Made by a program: the position numbers and the translations under genes. The notes below the pieces were generated by a model that did no database searches, was not told the DNA's origin, and saw only the letters and a list, made by a program, of their open reading frames with translations. A DNA stretch of 64,000 nt from Ceratorhiza oryzae-sativae. Its lineage: Eukaryota; Basidiomycota; Agaricomycetes; Cantharellales; Ceratobasidiaceae. The DNA lies in assembly GCA_030998015.1 (NCBI GenBank), contig JARWMV010000239.1:496001-560000 (forward strand), written 5' to 3'. Below are positions 44,274-55,883 of the stretch, piece by piece. Each line of letters opens with the position of its first letter. Position 1 is the stretch's first letter.

Positions 44274-46309
44274 TTAGAGAGTCTCGGGGGATCTAGCTAT
44301 ACTACTCACATAACTGATGTCATCCACACTACCACGCTGGGCAACTGCCGGCAGAGCAGGTTGGTGGTTCGCGGCCGTGTTTATGCTAGAAATTCGGTAC
44401 TCTCCAGCAGGCAGGCCTGCCGTAACCTCGGCGGTCAGGATGCCGTTTACATCGGGCAAGTTCATGCCCTTGAAGAAGGCGAATTTCCTGAAAACCGGGT
44501 TAGAAATTGCCGAAAAATGAGCTATTATACACTCACTGCGGATTCAGGGGGGCGGTCTGGTCCTTTGAAGTCAAGAGCTCAATCACGCAATGAGAATGTC
44601 CTATGAGAATACCATCCTCTGTAGTCTGGGCTGGTGCTGCGTAGTAGTTTGTCGTAGGATTGACAAAGTTACCCGTCTTGAGATTCTTTATAGCCATCCT
44701 GATCGTAAACGCCTGGTTTGCTGGGATCGTCTGTCCGTTCTTGGGAAACACAAACTTGGAAGTCGGGATCTTGTTGGCAGCAATAATGCGTCCCATTGGC
44801 ACGCCATTGCAAGACCCAGCCTTGACTTGTTGTCCGTCTGTGAGGGGGACGTTTTGCGTCAAACAAAATTGATGCTAAACTGGGATTAGTTGCGATGTCT
44901 CCAACTGCGAGGTCAGACTCACAAGTTGTTCCGAGATGTCAACGAGGCTATTTGACCAGCAGTAGGAATGTCCTGTCCGTCCTTGGCCAAATTGGACATG
45001 ACAGCCCTAGGATCGAGATCCAATGAGCTCTGAGGATCGCCTGCCTTGATTCCCGCAGAGCCCGTCGCAGTTGGGGCGGTAGAGGTGCTCGTCTTGGTGT
45101 TGACACGGACGACAGTACTGGAGCCTCGGACAATGGAAGTGCTGAACCGGGAAGCTGTCGTGGTTGTACGAGCCGAGGTGGCTGTAACACTCGAGACGGT
45201 GCCGGAGGCTGTGGCACTCGAGGATGCCGAGCTAGACGTTCCCAGAGTAGTTGTCCCCCGAGTCTTGGTCGTGAAACGGATACGGGAAGACGTCAAAACA
45301 CCCGAGGCTTTGATTCCAGCCTTTGTTGTCGTGGTAGCTTGTGAAGCGGAGCGGGTCACCGTCACAGTCACTGGGTCTGTAGGACATGGCGATGAAGACG
45401 ATGCTGCGCTGGTCTTGACATCTTTAACGCCTTGTTTGCTGGTCGAAGATGCTGAACTTGTCGCGACCAAAGTCTGAAAACAGCGTGTTACAATGGATAT
45501 CATCAGGTTTGGAAAACAGCCTACATCGGTTTTTGTCAATGTGATCATTACGGTCGACGTTTTTGTGCGTGTATGCGTGGCCATTCCTGTGCTCGTCATG
45601 GTCCTCGTCGCCATAGTTGTATGCGTGCGAGTTGCACCCCCCTTGACCTCGACAGTCGTGGTCGCGAACTTGGTCACAAAAACAGTTTTAGTCTGCTCGA
45701 CTACTACTGTTGTGACGGGCTTGACACTGGTCATTGTAGTAACGACCGGCGGGGGAGGCTAGAGTGCTTCTCAGCATCATACAATCGGCCATTTCAAGCC
45801 ACTCACCCGTTGGAGCGTGCTAGTTGCCGTCGGCTTGGAAGGCGATGCACCGAGATTGCCATTTTGTCCTTTTGATCCAGAACCATTCCCTGAGGCACCG
45901 ATGTTAACTGTAATAAAATGATCCACTGTCTTGGTAATGACTTGGGTGACTACCGAGGTAATTACGGATGTGCCAGCTGTGTTGCATGTTGTCGCAGACA
46001 AAAGATCCGTCAGGGGGCCAGAAATAGTCACAGGAGAGGTAGCGTTCACCGAGCTCAAAACGCTCGTAGCCGACGTGGTATTCGGGGAAGGTGTGGCCGA
46101 GGGCGACACTGTGACAGTTGATGTGAGATTCAGGACCTCAGTGACAGTCGCAAGGCTTGTAGACGTGGCGGCGACTAGCAAAACATTTATCAGATTGTGG
46201 CAGGTAGTGGCCAGTAATATCGGCTCACCTGAGTTGCTGTCGACTTGTTCGGCGATGCCGAGACGGCGGCCAAGGCAATCCCGAGGTAAACAAAAATAGA
46301 AGTATACAT
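44274..46309 (-). CDS. Secreted Ser/Thr-rich protein with conserved C-terminal domain
   Basis: The signal peptide MYTSIFVYLGIALAAVSA is followed by a long Ser/Thr/Ala/Val-rich linker, probably heavily O-glycosylated, spanning two large exons (45777-46181 and about 44919-45734). It contains TVTVTRSASQATTTTK and many VTTMTSVKPVTT-type repeats. The C-terminal 150 residues form a separate conserved-looking domain: LTQNVPLTDGQQVKAGSCNG, SKFVFPKNGQTIPANQAFTI, NYYAAPAQTTEDGILIGHSH, LLTSKDQTAPLNPQ, KFAFFKGMNLPDVNGILTAE and EYRISSINTAANHQPALPAV. This matches a widespread fungal secreted protein of unknown function, by recognition only. The first exon (MYTSIF..) and the second (VAATSTSLATV) are one base out of phase across the intron at about 46179-46232, another probable missing base. 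The role could be in the cell wall or as an effector. Confidence 0.7.
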
Positions 46310-46819
46310 GATTCAGGCGGAATGTTGGAAGATTGTGTTGAAATTTCAGTAAGGCGAGACCAGGCCGTAGTGAATAGCAATCCAGTTGCAGACCAGAGAA
46401 AAAGGGAATGTGAGTGACTGCACAGCAGGCCGGATGAAGGAACGAAAGGCGGTAAGCCGCAAGGAATGCTGAGCAATTAAATGAATGTTAGTAGAGTTGA
46501 TTCCAATGGATCGCACCAACTCACAAAGGGGGCTGCCAGAGGGGAGGAAAGTGAAGGAGCGGGGGCGCCGGCCAGTTCTATAAATCCATTCGGGTATGGG
46601 TAAACCACATGCTTGCATGGCTACGGCCGGCAAGGTACGGCACGCATGAATATTTCTCTCGGCACGGACCGAAAATATCACAGATGCATTGTCCAGTTGG
46701 TTACAACGACGTGGGGGGGCTGATTGATGAATGCCAAGTCGTCGACAAGGAAACAGAAAGGGGTAAATTAAATCCCAAAGGCAAACATTAGTTGGGGCTA
46801 TTTTTTGATGGCTGAGCAG
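46310..46819. other. Intergenic upstream of the secreted-protein gene
   Basis: These 510 bases lie between the secreted protein start (minus) and the tRNA. A TATAAATCC sequence at about 46570-46578 could be a promoter element, but it is far from the start codon. No gene is seen. Confidence 0.35.
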
Positions 46820-46902
46820 GGGATAGAAGCTCAGTGGTTGAGCAATCGATTGCAGTCAAGCACATAATCGATAGGTCGCGCGTTCGAATCGCGTCTGTCC
46901 CT
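46820..46902 (+). tRNA. tRNA-Cys (anticodon GCA) with an intron of about 11 bases
   Basis: It folds as a cloverleaf. The acceptor stem GGGATAG pairs with CTGTCCC (one G-T wobble). The D-arm is GCTC-AGTGGTT-GAGC. The anticodon stem is ATCGA/TCGAT, with loop start TT-GCA-G. A short insert (about 11 bases, TCAAGCACATA, after position 37) is followed by A38, then the stem. The variable loop is AGGTC, and the T-arm GCGCG-TTCGAAT-CGCGT carries a perfect B box. The discriminator base is U and a pol III TTTT lies near 46913. The base at position 8 is A rather than the usual U, which is odd. Anticodon GCA reads cysteine codons. Confidence 0.8.
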
Positions 46903-47469
46903 AATTATGTTATTTTGGTTGGGGCTCATATCCACCAGAAAGGTTGATTCCTGCACCAAATTCGTGGTTGGCCTCCGGCTCCTAAGTGTTGCCTCTATTC
47001 TGTTGGACTTAGTCGTGCTGAGGGTAGTTGTTATTCCAGTAGAGACTCGATCGATGTGCCATTAGTAGACCAGTGCACCTCAGGCGTGATTATACAATCT
47101 ATTATTGACCATTTTTATCCTGCTACGAGCTGCCTTGGTCTCATTATAGTCTTGGGAATGCTTGAGGCAGGTAACTCTATATTAGGTTATCTACGGTGTG
47201 GATTGCTTTCAAATCCATCTCGTTTAATTTTGCGAATGCATTGTCGCTAAACTTGTTCTCGACTATAAAAGACGTGTCGTCTTGCCTGTCTGTCCGAATT
47301 TAACCAACTGGGTTATTTTAATACTTTCCTCATGTTCGAGATTTTACAAGGAATCAGTGTCAATATCGTACTGGTAGTCTTTCACAGAATTCATAGCGAT
47401 GCAACTGGCAAAACAAGAAACCAACAAAATCGAAGCCGAGGTTATAAAGCTACCGGCACAGATGTGAAA
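46903..47469. other. Intergenic, no gene seen
   Basis: This is AT-rich spacer between the tRNA and the MCM2 stop (minus strand). Several short ORFs carry no recognisable homology. A tRNA terminator and the MCM2 3' UTR are the expected contents. Confidence 0.4.
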
Positions 47470-50400
47470 TCACAAGTCGTTGGAGATCGTAAAGGTCTTT
47501 ACGATATTGGCACCAGCGCTTTGGTATCCGTTCGCGGCAAACAACCGGGAACGCAAAAACGGAGCAACATCAAATATATCATGCTCTTTGGCCTGTCTCG
47601 GATTTCAGAAGTTTGCCATGGCGAGCTGAGGATTAAAAGACATACCCTTGCTTCAAGCTCCGTTTGCGGGACAAGGACTTCGGTCGGAGGGTTGCCATGC
47701 TGTAGTTGGAAGAGCCGGACCTTATCCTTCACCAACTGCCCAAGCAAGAAGGCGAGCAGTTCTTGATGGTCTCGAGCGTGAGTAAGATATTTCCGGAAAC
47801 CCTAGACATAGAATCCCGTGAGCAAACATCCCTGCGGAAGCGGATGACACATACACGCTCCAACGATCTCTTGATGCTTGTTTTCTGTGCGTTGATGAAG
47901 CTACCAACAGCAACGGCCACGGCTCGGTCAATGTCGTCTGAGCGTACATATTCTCGGAGGTGCATTTTTGCGCTCGCTTCTGCCATACGAATCATGCTTT
48001 CTAATAAACGCACAGTAACCGGGAACGAGCCGGTTGCAAGTGACTCTCGTCGCAAGTCCGCAAATAGGTTGGACAGTTTCTCTTGATCGACGTTGTGAAG
48101 TTTGGGCTTGACCTTTTCTCGCGCATACATGATGTATTTGCGCAATAGGTCTTGTGGCATTGCCTGGGCTAGTGTAAATGGACGATTTTAACATATCAGA
48201 AGGTCACTTACATCCTGATCAACCGTGGTCCCTGTGGCTAAAGCAACTTGTTGCTCGTCTCCCGATGCGTGAGGGTGACTCCTCACGTGGCTTCCTATCA
48301 CAAACCGTGCCAACATTTCATCCACGACTGGGTCCACATTGTCCTTGACCACGCAAAGAACATCGAAACGCGATAGGATGGGCTCTGTAAGCTCGACGTT
48401 TTGCTGGAAGGGATAGTAGGGTTGTACCGCCCTCGGATTGGGTTAGCAGCAGCGATGATCGCACAGCGTGCTTGCAGCGTCGTAACGATACCCGCTTTCG
48501 AAATAGAAATTGTTTGCTGTTCCATTGCTTCGTGGATAGAGGTTCGGTCGTGGTCGTTCATCTTATCGAACTCGTCGATCATGCATACGCCCTTGTCTGC
48601 AAGCACCAGTGCTCCGCCCTCGAGCGTCCATTCCCGAGTCACAGGGTCTTTGCGCACGGACGCTGTCAGACCAACGGCGGATGCGCCTTGGCCCGTCGTG
48701 AAAATGCAGCGATGAGCAGTCTTCTCAACATACTTGAGGAATTGGGACTTGGCGGTTCCAGGATCGCCCAGCATCAGCACGTTTATATCGCCTCGAATGC
48801 GATGTTTACGTTTGACGTCTTTAGGAACACCACCGAAAAGAGAAAGCGCAATAGCAGTTTTGATGTCTTCATGACCGTAAATTGAGGGTGCGATCGACTT
48901 GATGATACGCCTCGCAACGTCGGGCTGTCGTGACGCCTCCCGGATTTCTCGCTCGTCTTGTTCAGTCAGACGGTATGCGGCGAACAGGTCTTCTTTCTTG
49001 TTTATGTAGTTTGCTTCAATAACGGTTGAGAATACGGGAAAACCGTTCTTAGCGTTGAGCGCAGCATCGAAATTGTTCCTATATATTCCGGTTACTTCCT
49101 ATGAGCAATGTCAGGCAAGCGCAGCGCGGAACATAAAGTTAACCTACAATCTCTTCTCCTGGCTTGGCAGAGTCAATCAAGTCCCAAAGTAAGATAACTT
49201 CGCGATGCCGAGGAAGGCGTCCCGCTGGAACTGAACCGGGTGACTCTTGTAATGTCATCTTTTGGTAGTTTCGATATACAGTCTGAAAGCAAGGTCAGAA
49301 ATATCTAAATGCCACCAAGGATAATACGGACTTGTTCTGAATTAACTGTGAATGGCCCTCGACTTGAGCAGTTAGGACAAAAGCTAACTTTGACCTCCTT
49401 GGTTATATCCTGGTAGAACGGCCCCAAAACACCCCCGCATTTGTTGCAGTCGAATTTGACATATTTGAGTTGAGGGAAAACACCGCTTCGTCTTGTCACG
49501 ACTCCACTAACACGGACAAGCGAGTTGAGTTGAGCATTTCGGAGGTCGCGCAGGGTGGCTGATGCTGGAAGTTCGGTAATGCGAACATGTATCTCGGAGT
49601 GAATGCGCTCATAGGCTGGGAAGTAGATGGTCATAACCTCGAGTGCAACCGGGTCGAATATCGCAAGCATCTCGGCAGGGGCGAGAACCAAAAACCATGC
49701 AAGGGTAGGCATCTTTGAAGAAGGTCCACATAAGAAACCTCGAGTGACTCGGAATTCACTAGAAAGTCATAAGTATACTATCGGGAGTCCTGCTAGGTAC
49801 GTACTTGAGCCCGCCTGGATAATCCTTTGGCCATAGACACTATCGCCGTGTTCGTCGGTCATTTCCAGCAGGAAAAGCTTGAAGAACTTTGCAACAGATC
49901 GTCTAACCGAGTCTGTAGCCAGCCACTCCACAATGGATCCCGCTTTTATTTGAGACAACTCTTGCATAGGTAAGGCCTCGTCCTATTATTGTTTTGTTTA
50001 GACTGCCAAAGAACTCTACACGGTAACGACGCACCCCGTCTGCACCCGCTGCATCATCGATATTTTGGCGCTCGTCATATTGTCTTCTTGTACGACGCTT
50101 TGTCAAGTCGCTCAGCAAACCACCACCCAGTACGTCTTCGTCGTCCACCTCGTCGTCATCGCGGAGGAAGTCGGGAGCATGGCTCGGCGTGCTGCTCGAC
50201 CACCTTGGCCCCGTCGAGCTTCCCTCCTGTCGCGTAATGCCATCTCACGCTCAGCGGCCCTTCGTTGTTCGGCGGTGGTTTCCCCTTGTTCTTCATCGTC
50301 GATATCTCGCACGTCATATCGGTCCAGGGCGGCATCTGGAGCATATCTCTGCGATTTTACGAATGAGAGCAAGATCACGCACTGAAAGGGTTGTACTGAC

Positions 50401-50695
50401 TCCATAAGATTTTCACCATAAAGATCTTCCCCTTCGCCCTCTTCGTCCTCGTCCTCGACAGGCACGTTTCCAGCATCCAGATTAAGATAGTCTTCCATTC
50501 CACCAAGATCATCATCAGTATCCGAGAAAGGAGCCGGAGGTGAGGATGGTGGCAATCCTTCGTCGTCGGGCGTTGGTGGGGGCGGAGACGACCCAACGTC
50601 TGGGGAGCGTGCGCGTTTAGTCGCTCGACGACGCATAGGAGAAGACTGCAAGTCGATAAGTATATGCGCGCTGTTTGATATTCGTTCCCTACCAT
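47470..50695 (-). CDS. MCM2: DNA replication licensing helicase subunit Mcm2 (one-base frame break)
   Basis: Mcm2 is one of the six replicative helicase subunits. The start is [20 protein letters not shown] (first exon is just ATG, spliced at 50692). An acidic N-terminus of the Mcm2 type follows, with [16 protein letters not shown] text and [14 protein letters not shown]. Then come the zinc ribbon [21 protein letters not shown], the Walker [21 protein letters not shown], the [20 protein letters not shown]alker B, an [22 protein letters not shown] arginine-finger region and [17 protein letters not shown]. The C-terminus [20 protein letters not shown] is followed by [19 protein letters not shown] and an end in [10 protein letters not shown] (stop at 47470-47472). 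At about 48407-48415 one base is missing: NPTIP and [15 protein letters not shown] are in different frames. It is divergent from TGS1. Confidence 0.97.
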
Positions 50696-50932
50696 TTCGA
50701 GGTTATTCAGTAGATTTACTCCGGTGGACTTGAGTCAGTCACTGGAGTCGCGTCGTGGTTTGCGAGAAGCAACGCGTCAGTCACATGATCGTAGGCCAAA
50801 TCGGCGGAAGCGCCAACTGACCAGCTTGACCCCGATATCCACAATCATCTGGACTCTGAGGTACTTCAAGAGGCTTACTTGTGCCCTAGCCTGCGCAGTG
50901 GAGTCTAAACCAGGGAGCCCTTATATTTCAAG
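50696..50932. promoter_or_regulatory. Shared divergent promoter, MCM2 / TGS1, with MCB box
   Basis: These 237 bases hold an ACGCGT at 50772-50777, 77 bases upstream of the MCM2 ATG. ACGCGT is the MluI cell-cycle box bound by MBF (Swi6/Mbp1 type) in fungi, and it commonly drives G1/S replication genes such as MCM2. A single hexamer in such a length is expected by chance in perhaps 6-10 percent of cases, so this is suggestive only. Confidence 0.5.
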
Positions 50933-52136
<1,204 letters not shown>

Positions 52137-52207
52137 GATGTATATGCAACTACGCTACTCGTTGATTAATTCCGTTAAACCGCTGTACACCCTGCACTAT
52201 TGACTGC

Positions 52208-53962
52208 CTAGCTCGAGGAACACGGAATACCCACGTCGTTAGGATCCGACAAGTTGTTGCATACATACTTGGCGGTACCCTTCGCTGGCGTGATGTTGAT
52301 GTTCTTCATGTAGATGTAGCAGTCGGCCTTGGGCGTACATTCTAGATCGACGACGGTGGCACCGGCGGCCGTTCCTTTCACGTTGTTGATGTGCACATCG
52401 GTGATTGACACTTGGGCAGGATGCTGATGGCGGTAAACGTTAGTGCGCTTGGATAGGAAACGAGTGAGCCCAACTCACAGTCGAGCAGTACTAAATACCA
52501 TTTCAGGAATAATTTAGTAAAACGAAAAACTCAATCGTGCCTAGAGGGCTCACCGAGGCATCTTTCATATAGCAAGAATCGATTGTAACAGGCTTCGTAA
52601 CGTCACTGACGGTGATGTCTTGGTACGTGACATTCTTGACTGGAGTGAATATTAGCATATGGCTCCACAGGATCCAATCGTGGAGCTCACCCATGCCAGA
52701 GCCATATCCACCCGGCCAGCTCTTGATGCGCACGCCATTCTCCGACTTGGTTCCACTCAAACCGTCGGCGAACGTTACGTTCTGCGCTTTTGTTAGACCG
52801 TGGTCTTTAAATACCCTTAGGAAATGTTAACGAACCTGGACCCAGATGTTCTGAATAATATCATATATGCCCGGATATTGGGCGATACTACCAACGGAGA
52901 CTCCATGGGATCCAAGCACGACCGCGTTCTTCACTGTAATGTCAGTGCTATTTGGTTTGAACGAAATGCTACAAAGGGACCCAGTGAACTCAAGCCTCGA
53001 GATAAGTTTTCAATAAGCCTACCTGTCATCCCCTCCGTTATACCAGAGATCTTGGATAGTAACGTGGTTCGAACGGTATGTACTAAGAACTAGGTCACGA
53101 ATATGTATGATTAGAAGATAAAGAATGGACTCACTCGAAACCGTCAGTGTTTTTTGGCAGCTTGCTCGAGCTAGAGGTTGCATTCAGCACCGTATTGGTG
53201 AAAGTGATGTAAGAGGAGTCGGTCACGAGGTTGAACCTATCAAAAAAAGCGAGTGAGACTTTGAAGCAAGACCTAGTTTACTGGATTCGCACGCACCACA
53301 TAGGCGAATTGATCATCTTAATATGATCATAGGTCACTCCAGTAGAGTTTGCAGTCGTGAATAGGACGGGCCGAATGGAAGGTGCCTATTCACAAGTGTA
53401 AGTATGGGGCGTTTAGCACTTGAGTTGAGAGCCTGTCACCTTGTCGTACCAAGCCTACCAAACGGAATCAGCAGCCAACCCCTATGAAAAGCACTTTTAA
53501 ACCTACCTGGCCACTTCCATCGATCAATCCTTTACCAGTTGGCGAATGGAACTTCATGTTCTTTGCGCCATCCACGATAATGGCAAGGTAGGATGTTTGA
53601 AATGCGCTAGAAAACCGGAATATAACCATTTGGTGTCTCTTATATGCTATTGAAACTCACAACGGCTGCGCTTGCGTATTCCAAAGGGTAATGTTCGGGA
53701 GGAGTTTCAGAGTCCCATCGAGCTGCACCTCACATCCATTGCAACCTTGAATTTTCAGTAGCTCGTTGATCGCATAGGTTTTTCCAGCGGGGAACTGGAT
53801 TATTCCACCATTTCCACAGGAGGCAAATGCAGCTTTGATCGCTGGTACGTCCGACACGTTTGGGTTTCCGGAAGACGAGACCACACAAGTAGCGGCTTGC
53901 GCGAGCCCGGAGAACGCAGACAGAGTGAAAATAGCGAGGGCGTTTGATGTTGGTGAACGCAT
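52208..53962 (-). CDS. GH28 exo-polygalacturonase, secreted
   Basis: GH28 enzymes hydrolyse pectin galacturonan; the exo form removes end units. The signal peptide MRSPTSNALAIFTLSAFSGL (cut near AQA) is followed by GGIIQFPAGKTYAINELLKI, the LDGTLKLLPNITLWN strand and a beta-helix core. Catalytic motifs are complete: NTDGF, GDDSISFKPNSTD (the second Asp pair), GSHGVSVGSIAQY (with the His), and RIKSWPGGYGSGMG. The spelling DDSISF and the GSHG block point to exo rather than endo type. About nine introns split it, and one junction falls inside the DD pair region. C-terminal Cys residues (CYMKDAS, CTPKADCYIYMK, VCNN..PCSSS) suit disulphides. It is convergent with TGS1 over 71 bases. Confidence 0.93.
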
Positions 53963-54465
53963 GGTGTGAAGACGATCCTGTTGTGAGTAGAATATTGACA
54001 ACGTACCCAAGCGCATTTAAGTATTCGTACGCGGTGCGCCGGCGGCCCGCATTTCATAACGACCAGGGGGAAGGGTAGAATTCCCGGTTCGAGTGGTTCA
54101 AAAGCTATTTTAGGAGTCAGCGGACCGAGGTCTATGCTTCTAACGTCAATGTTTGACCTAGCCGGAGACGATCATTACGCTTACCCAGTCACTTGCGACA
54201 GCCTTATCGGGGAAATGAAGCGGCCCGGATGACAATAAGAATAGAGAGAAGCTCAGAGGTAATTAAATGAATCTCACGTGTTTAGTACGCTCCTGCCAGC
54301 GCATGCGTCGCTCATTTCCAGTTTTCTAATAATAGGACAAAACTCACAGGTAGGCAGTTGTCTGTATCGATCACACCAAAATATCAATAGACCACATGCT
54401 ATTATTATGAGGATGCGTTAATGCAAAAAATACTAGGCTATGTTACAACGGTCCGGATCAATGGC
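53963..54465. other. Intergenic, no gene seen
   Basis: This spacer of 503 bases lies between the polygalacturonase start (minus) and the FIT2 stop (minus). No gene, repeat or clear motif is seen. Confidence 0.4.
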
Positions 54466-55473
54466 TTATATTTCAGGCTTTTCGATAGAGACGATTCGAG
54501 GAGCAGGTGGGGGCGCGCGTGAGAGAACAGGAATTGGTAGCTTGATTAGGTATGCCGCAACCAAGCCGACCACTATATCGATTTGTCAGAATTAGGTCTC
54601 ACCACATGCAAAGAAATACGCACAAAATCCACTGATTTTCTCAAATGCGGTGTGGAAATATAACGCAGTTGTCCATGACATCATAAACCAAATCCCCAGG
54701 AGCGCCATCGACGCCTTGACTACGATCTTATGCAGCTCGGAGGCGCGTTGCTGGATGGTACCAGGAACCGGTTCGAGCCAGGAATATACGAGGGGAATCG
54801 AGAGCGAGATTTGCTCTGCCAGGAAGAAAATTGACATGGTCAACAAGAAAATATGGCCCGAGATGTCGTGTCCGCTATAGAACCTCGGGACGGCGCGCCA
54901 TTTAGAATCGAGCGAGTGGGTGTTGGACAAACGAGAGGCTAGGAGCTCAGATGCGAAGAGTGCGGGGTGAGTAATCGGAGACACAGGCCGGCGAATCTCG
55001 CAGAACTCGGCAGGTAGCGTGACGATATTGGACGTGGCATCCGGACTAGGAGGCAGCAAAACAACGCATTGTCCGCCTGTCAACGCGACAAATCGCTCAA
55101 AAATACTCGGTCCAAAGAACCATATCGTGAACAACGACCATATTCCCGTCGCAATTGCCCATTCAGCCACTCTACCGCCCTTTCGCAGATGGGAGGGTCC
55201 CGTCAGCCAAAGTGCGAAGAACGCTGCGCTCGTCCAACCCCAAGCTTTTTTGACAAAAAGCTGATTAAAGATGTTTGATTTTCTCGCAAAATAAGATTTA
55301 TCTGCAGAGGGATGCGGGAGGTGGGCGAGAATAGGGTCGGAAGTGTCCAGGGATGTGCTGTTGATGACAGAGTATAGAGTGCCTCCTAATACCAAGGTCG
55401 ATAGGAGGCCAAGGACGACGATTCGGTGTAATAGAAGCGGAGACGTCGCTGGTGGTGATAAAGCGGCATTCAT
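54466..55473 (-). CDS. SCS3: FIT2/Scs3 family ER acyl-CoA diphosphatase
   Basis: FIT proteins sit in the ER membrane, cleave acyl-CoA to fatty acyl 4'-phosphopantetheine and AMP, and are needed for lipid-droplet budding and ER shape. Two exons (54624-55473 and 54466-54572) give 318 residues. The family signature GHDISGHIFLLTMSIFFLAE and the downstream TTALYFHTAFEKISGFLVGL carry the two catalytic histidines. Six hydrophobic segments are present, starting HRIVVLGLLSTLVLGGTLYS. The start MNAALSPPAT at 55473 is my choice; an upstream open stretch without ATG is not used. The cytosolic tail is Pro-rich and ends SIEKPEI. Confidence 0.9.
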
Positions 55474-55883
55474 ACCGGGAGGGGCAGAATCAACCTTCCC
55501 GTTCTGTGGCGATCTATTCGGGGTGGTGGCTCTGCGCCTCTCGGACGGTGTTGGCTGTGGTAGGCATTTGAGAAACACACGAGTCGGGGACCAGCGAGAG
55601 ACAAACCTGTGGCATCTGCGCAACTGGATATTTTCCCGCAAAGTCAAAACTCAGTAATTATGTAGTGGTGGTGTGTTCCAGGTCGTTCTCGCCGTGACGT
55701 CACACGTCAGCCTTGAGTAATTGGTAATTATCGTGTCACCAAGCGAGCCACAACATCATCACAACACGGAGCCAAACACCGTTCGACTTGCAAGAGTTTC
55801 AGCTTCACCGCAAATATAAAGATCACATTTGTTGCTCAAGCCAATTAGAAGTTTCAGTCAGAGACATGCGGAACGCGCTAAAA
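55474..55883. other. Intergenic, no gene seen
   Basis: This spacer lies between the FIT2 start and the MFS stop, both on the minus strand. An upstream reading frame at 55474-55647 is in frame with FIT2 but lacks ATG. Confidence 0.4.

Noticed and set aside
45046..45762. Plus-strand open frames opposite the secreted protein
   Set aside because: They are antisense shadows of the Ser/Thr-rich repeats and read as Val/Leu-rich text of the same repeat. The minus strand has splice sites, a signal peptide and a conserved C-terminal domain.
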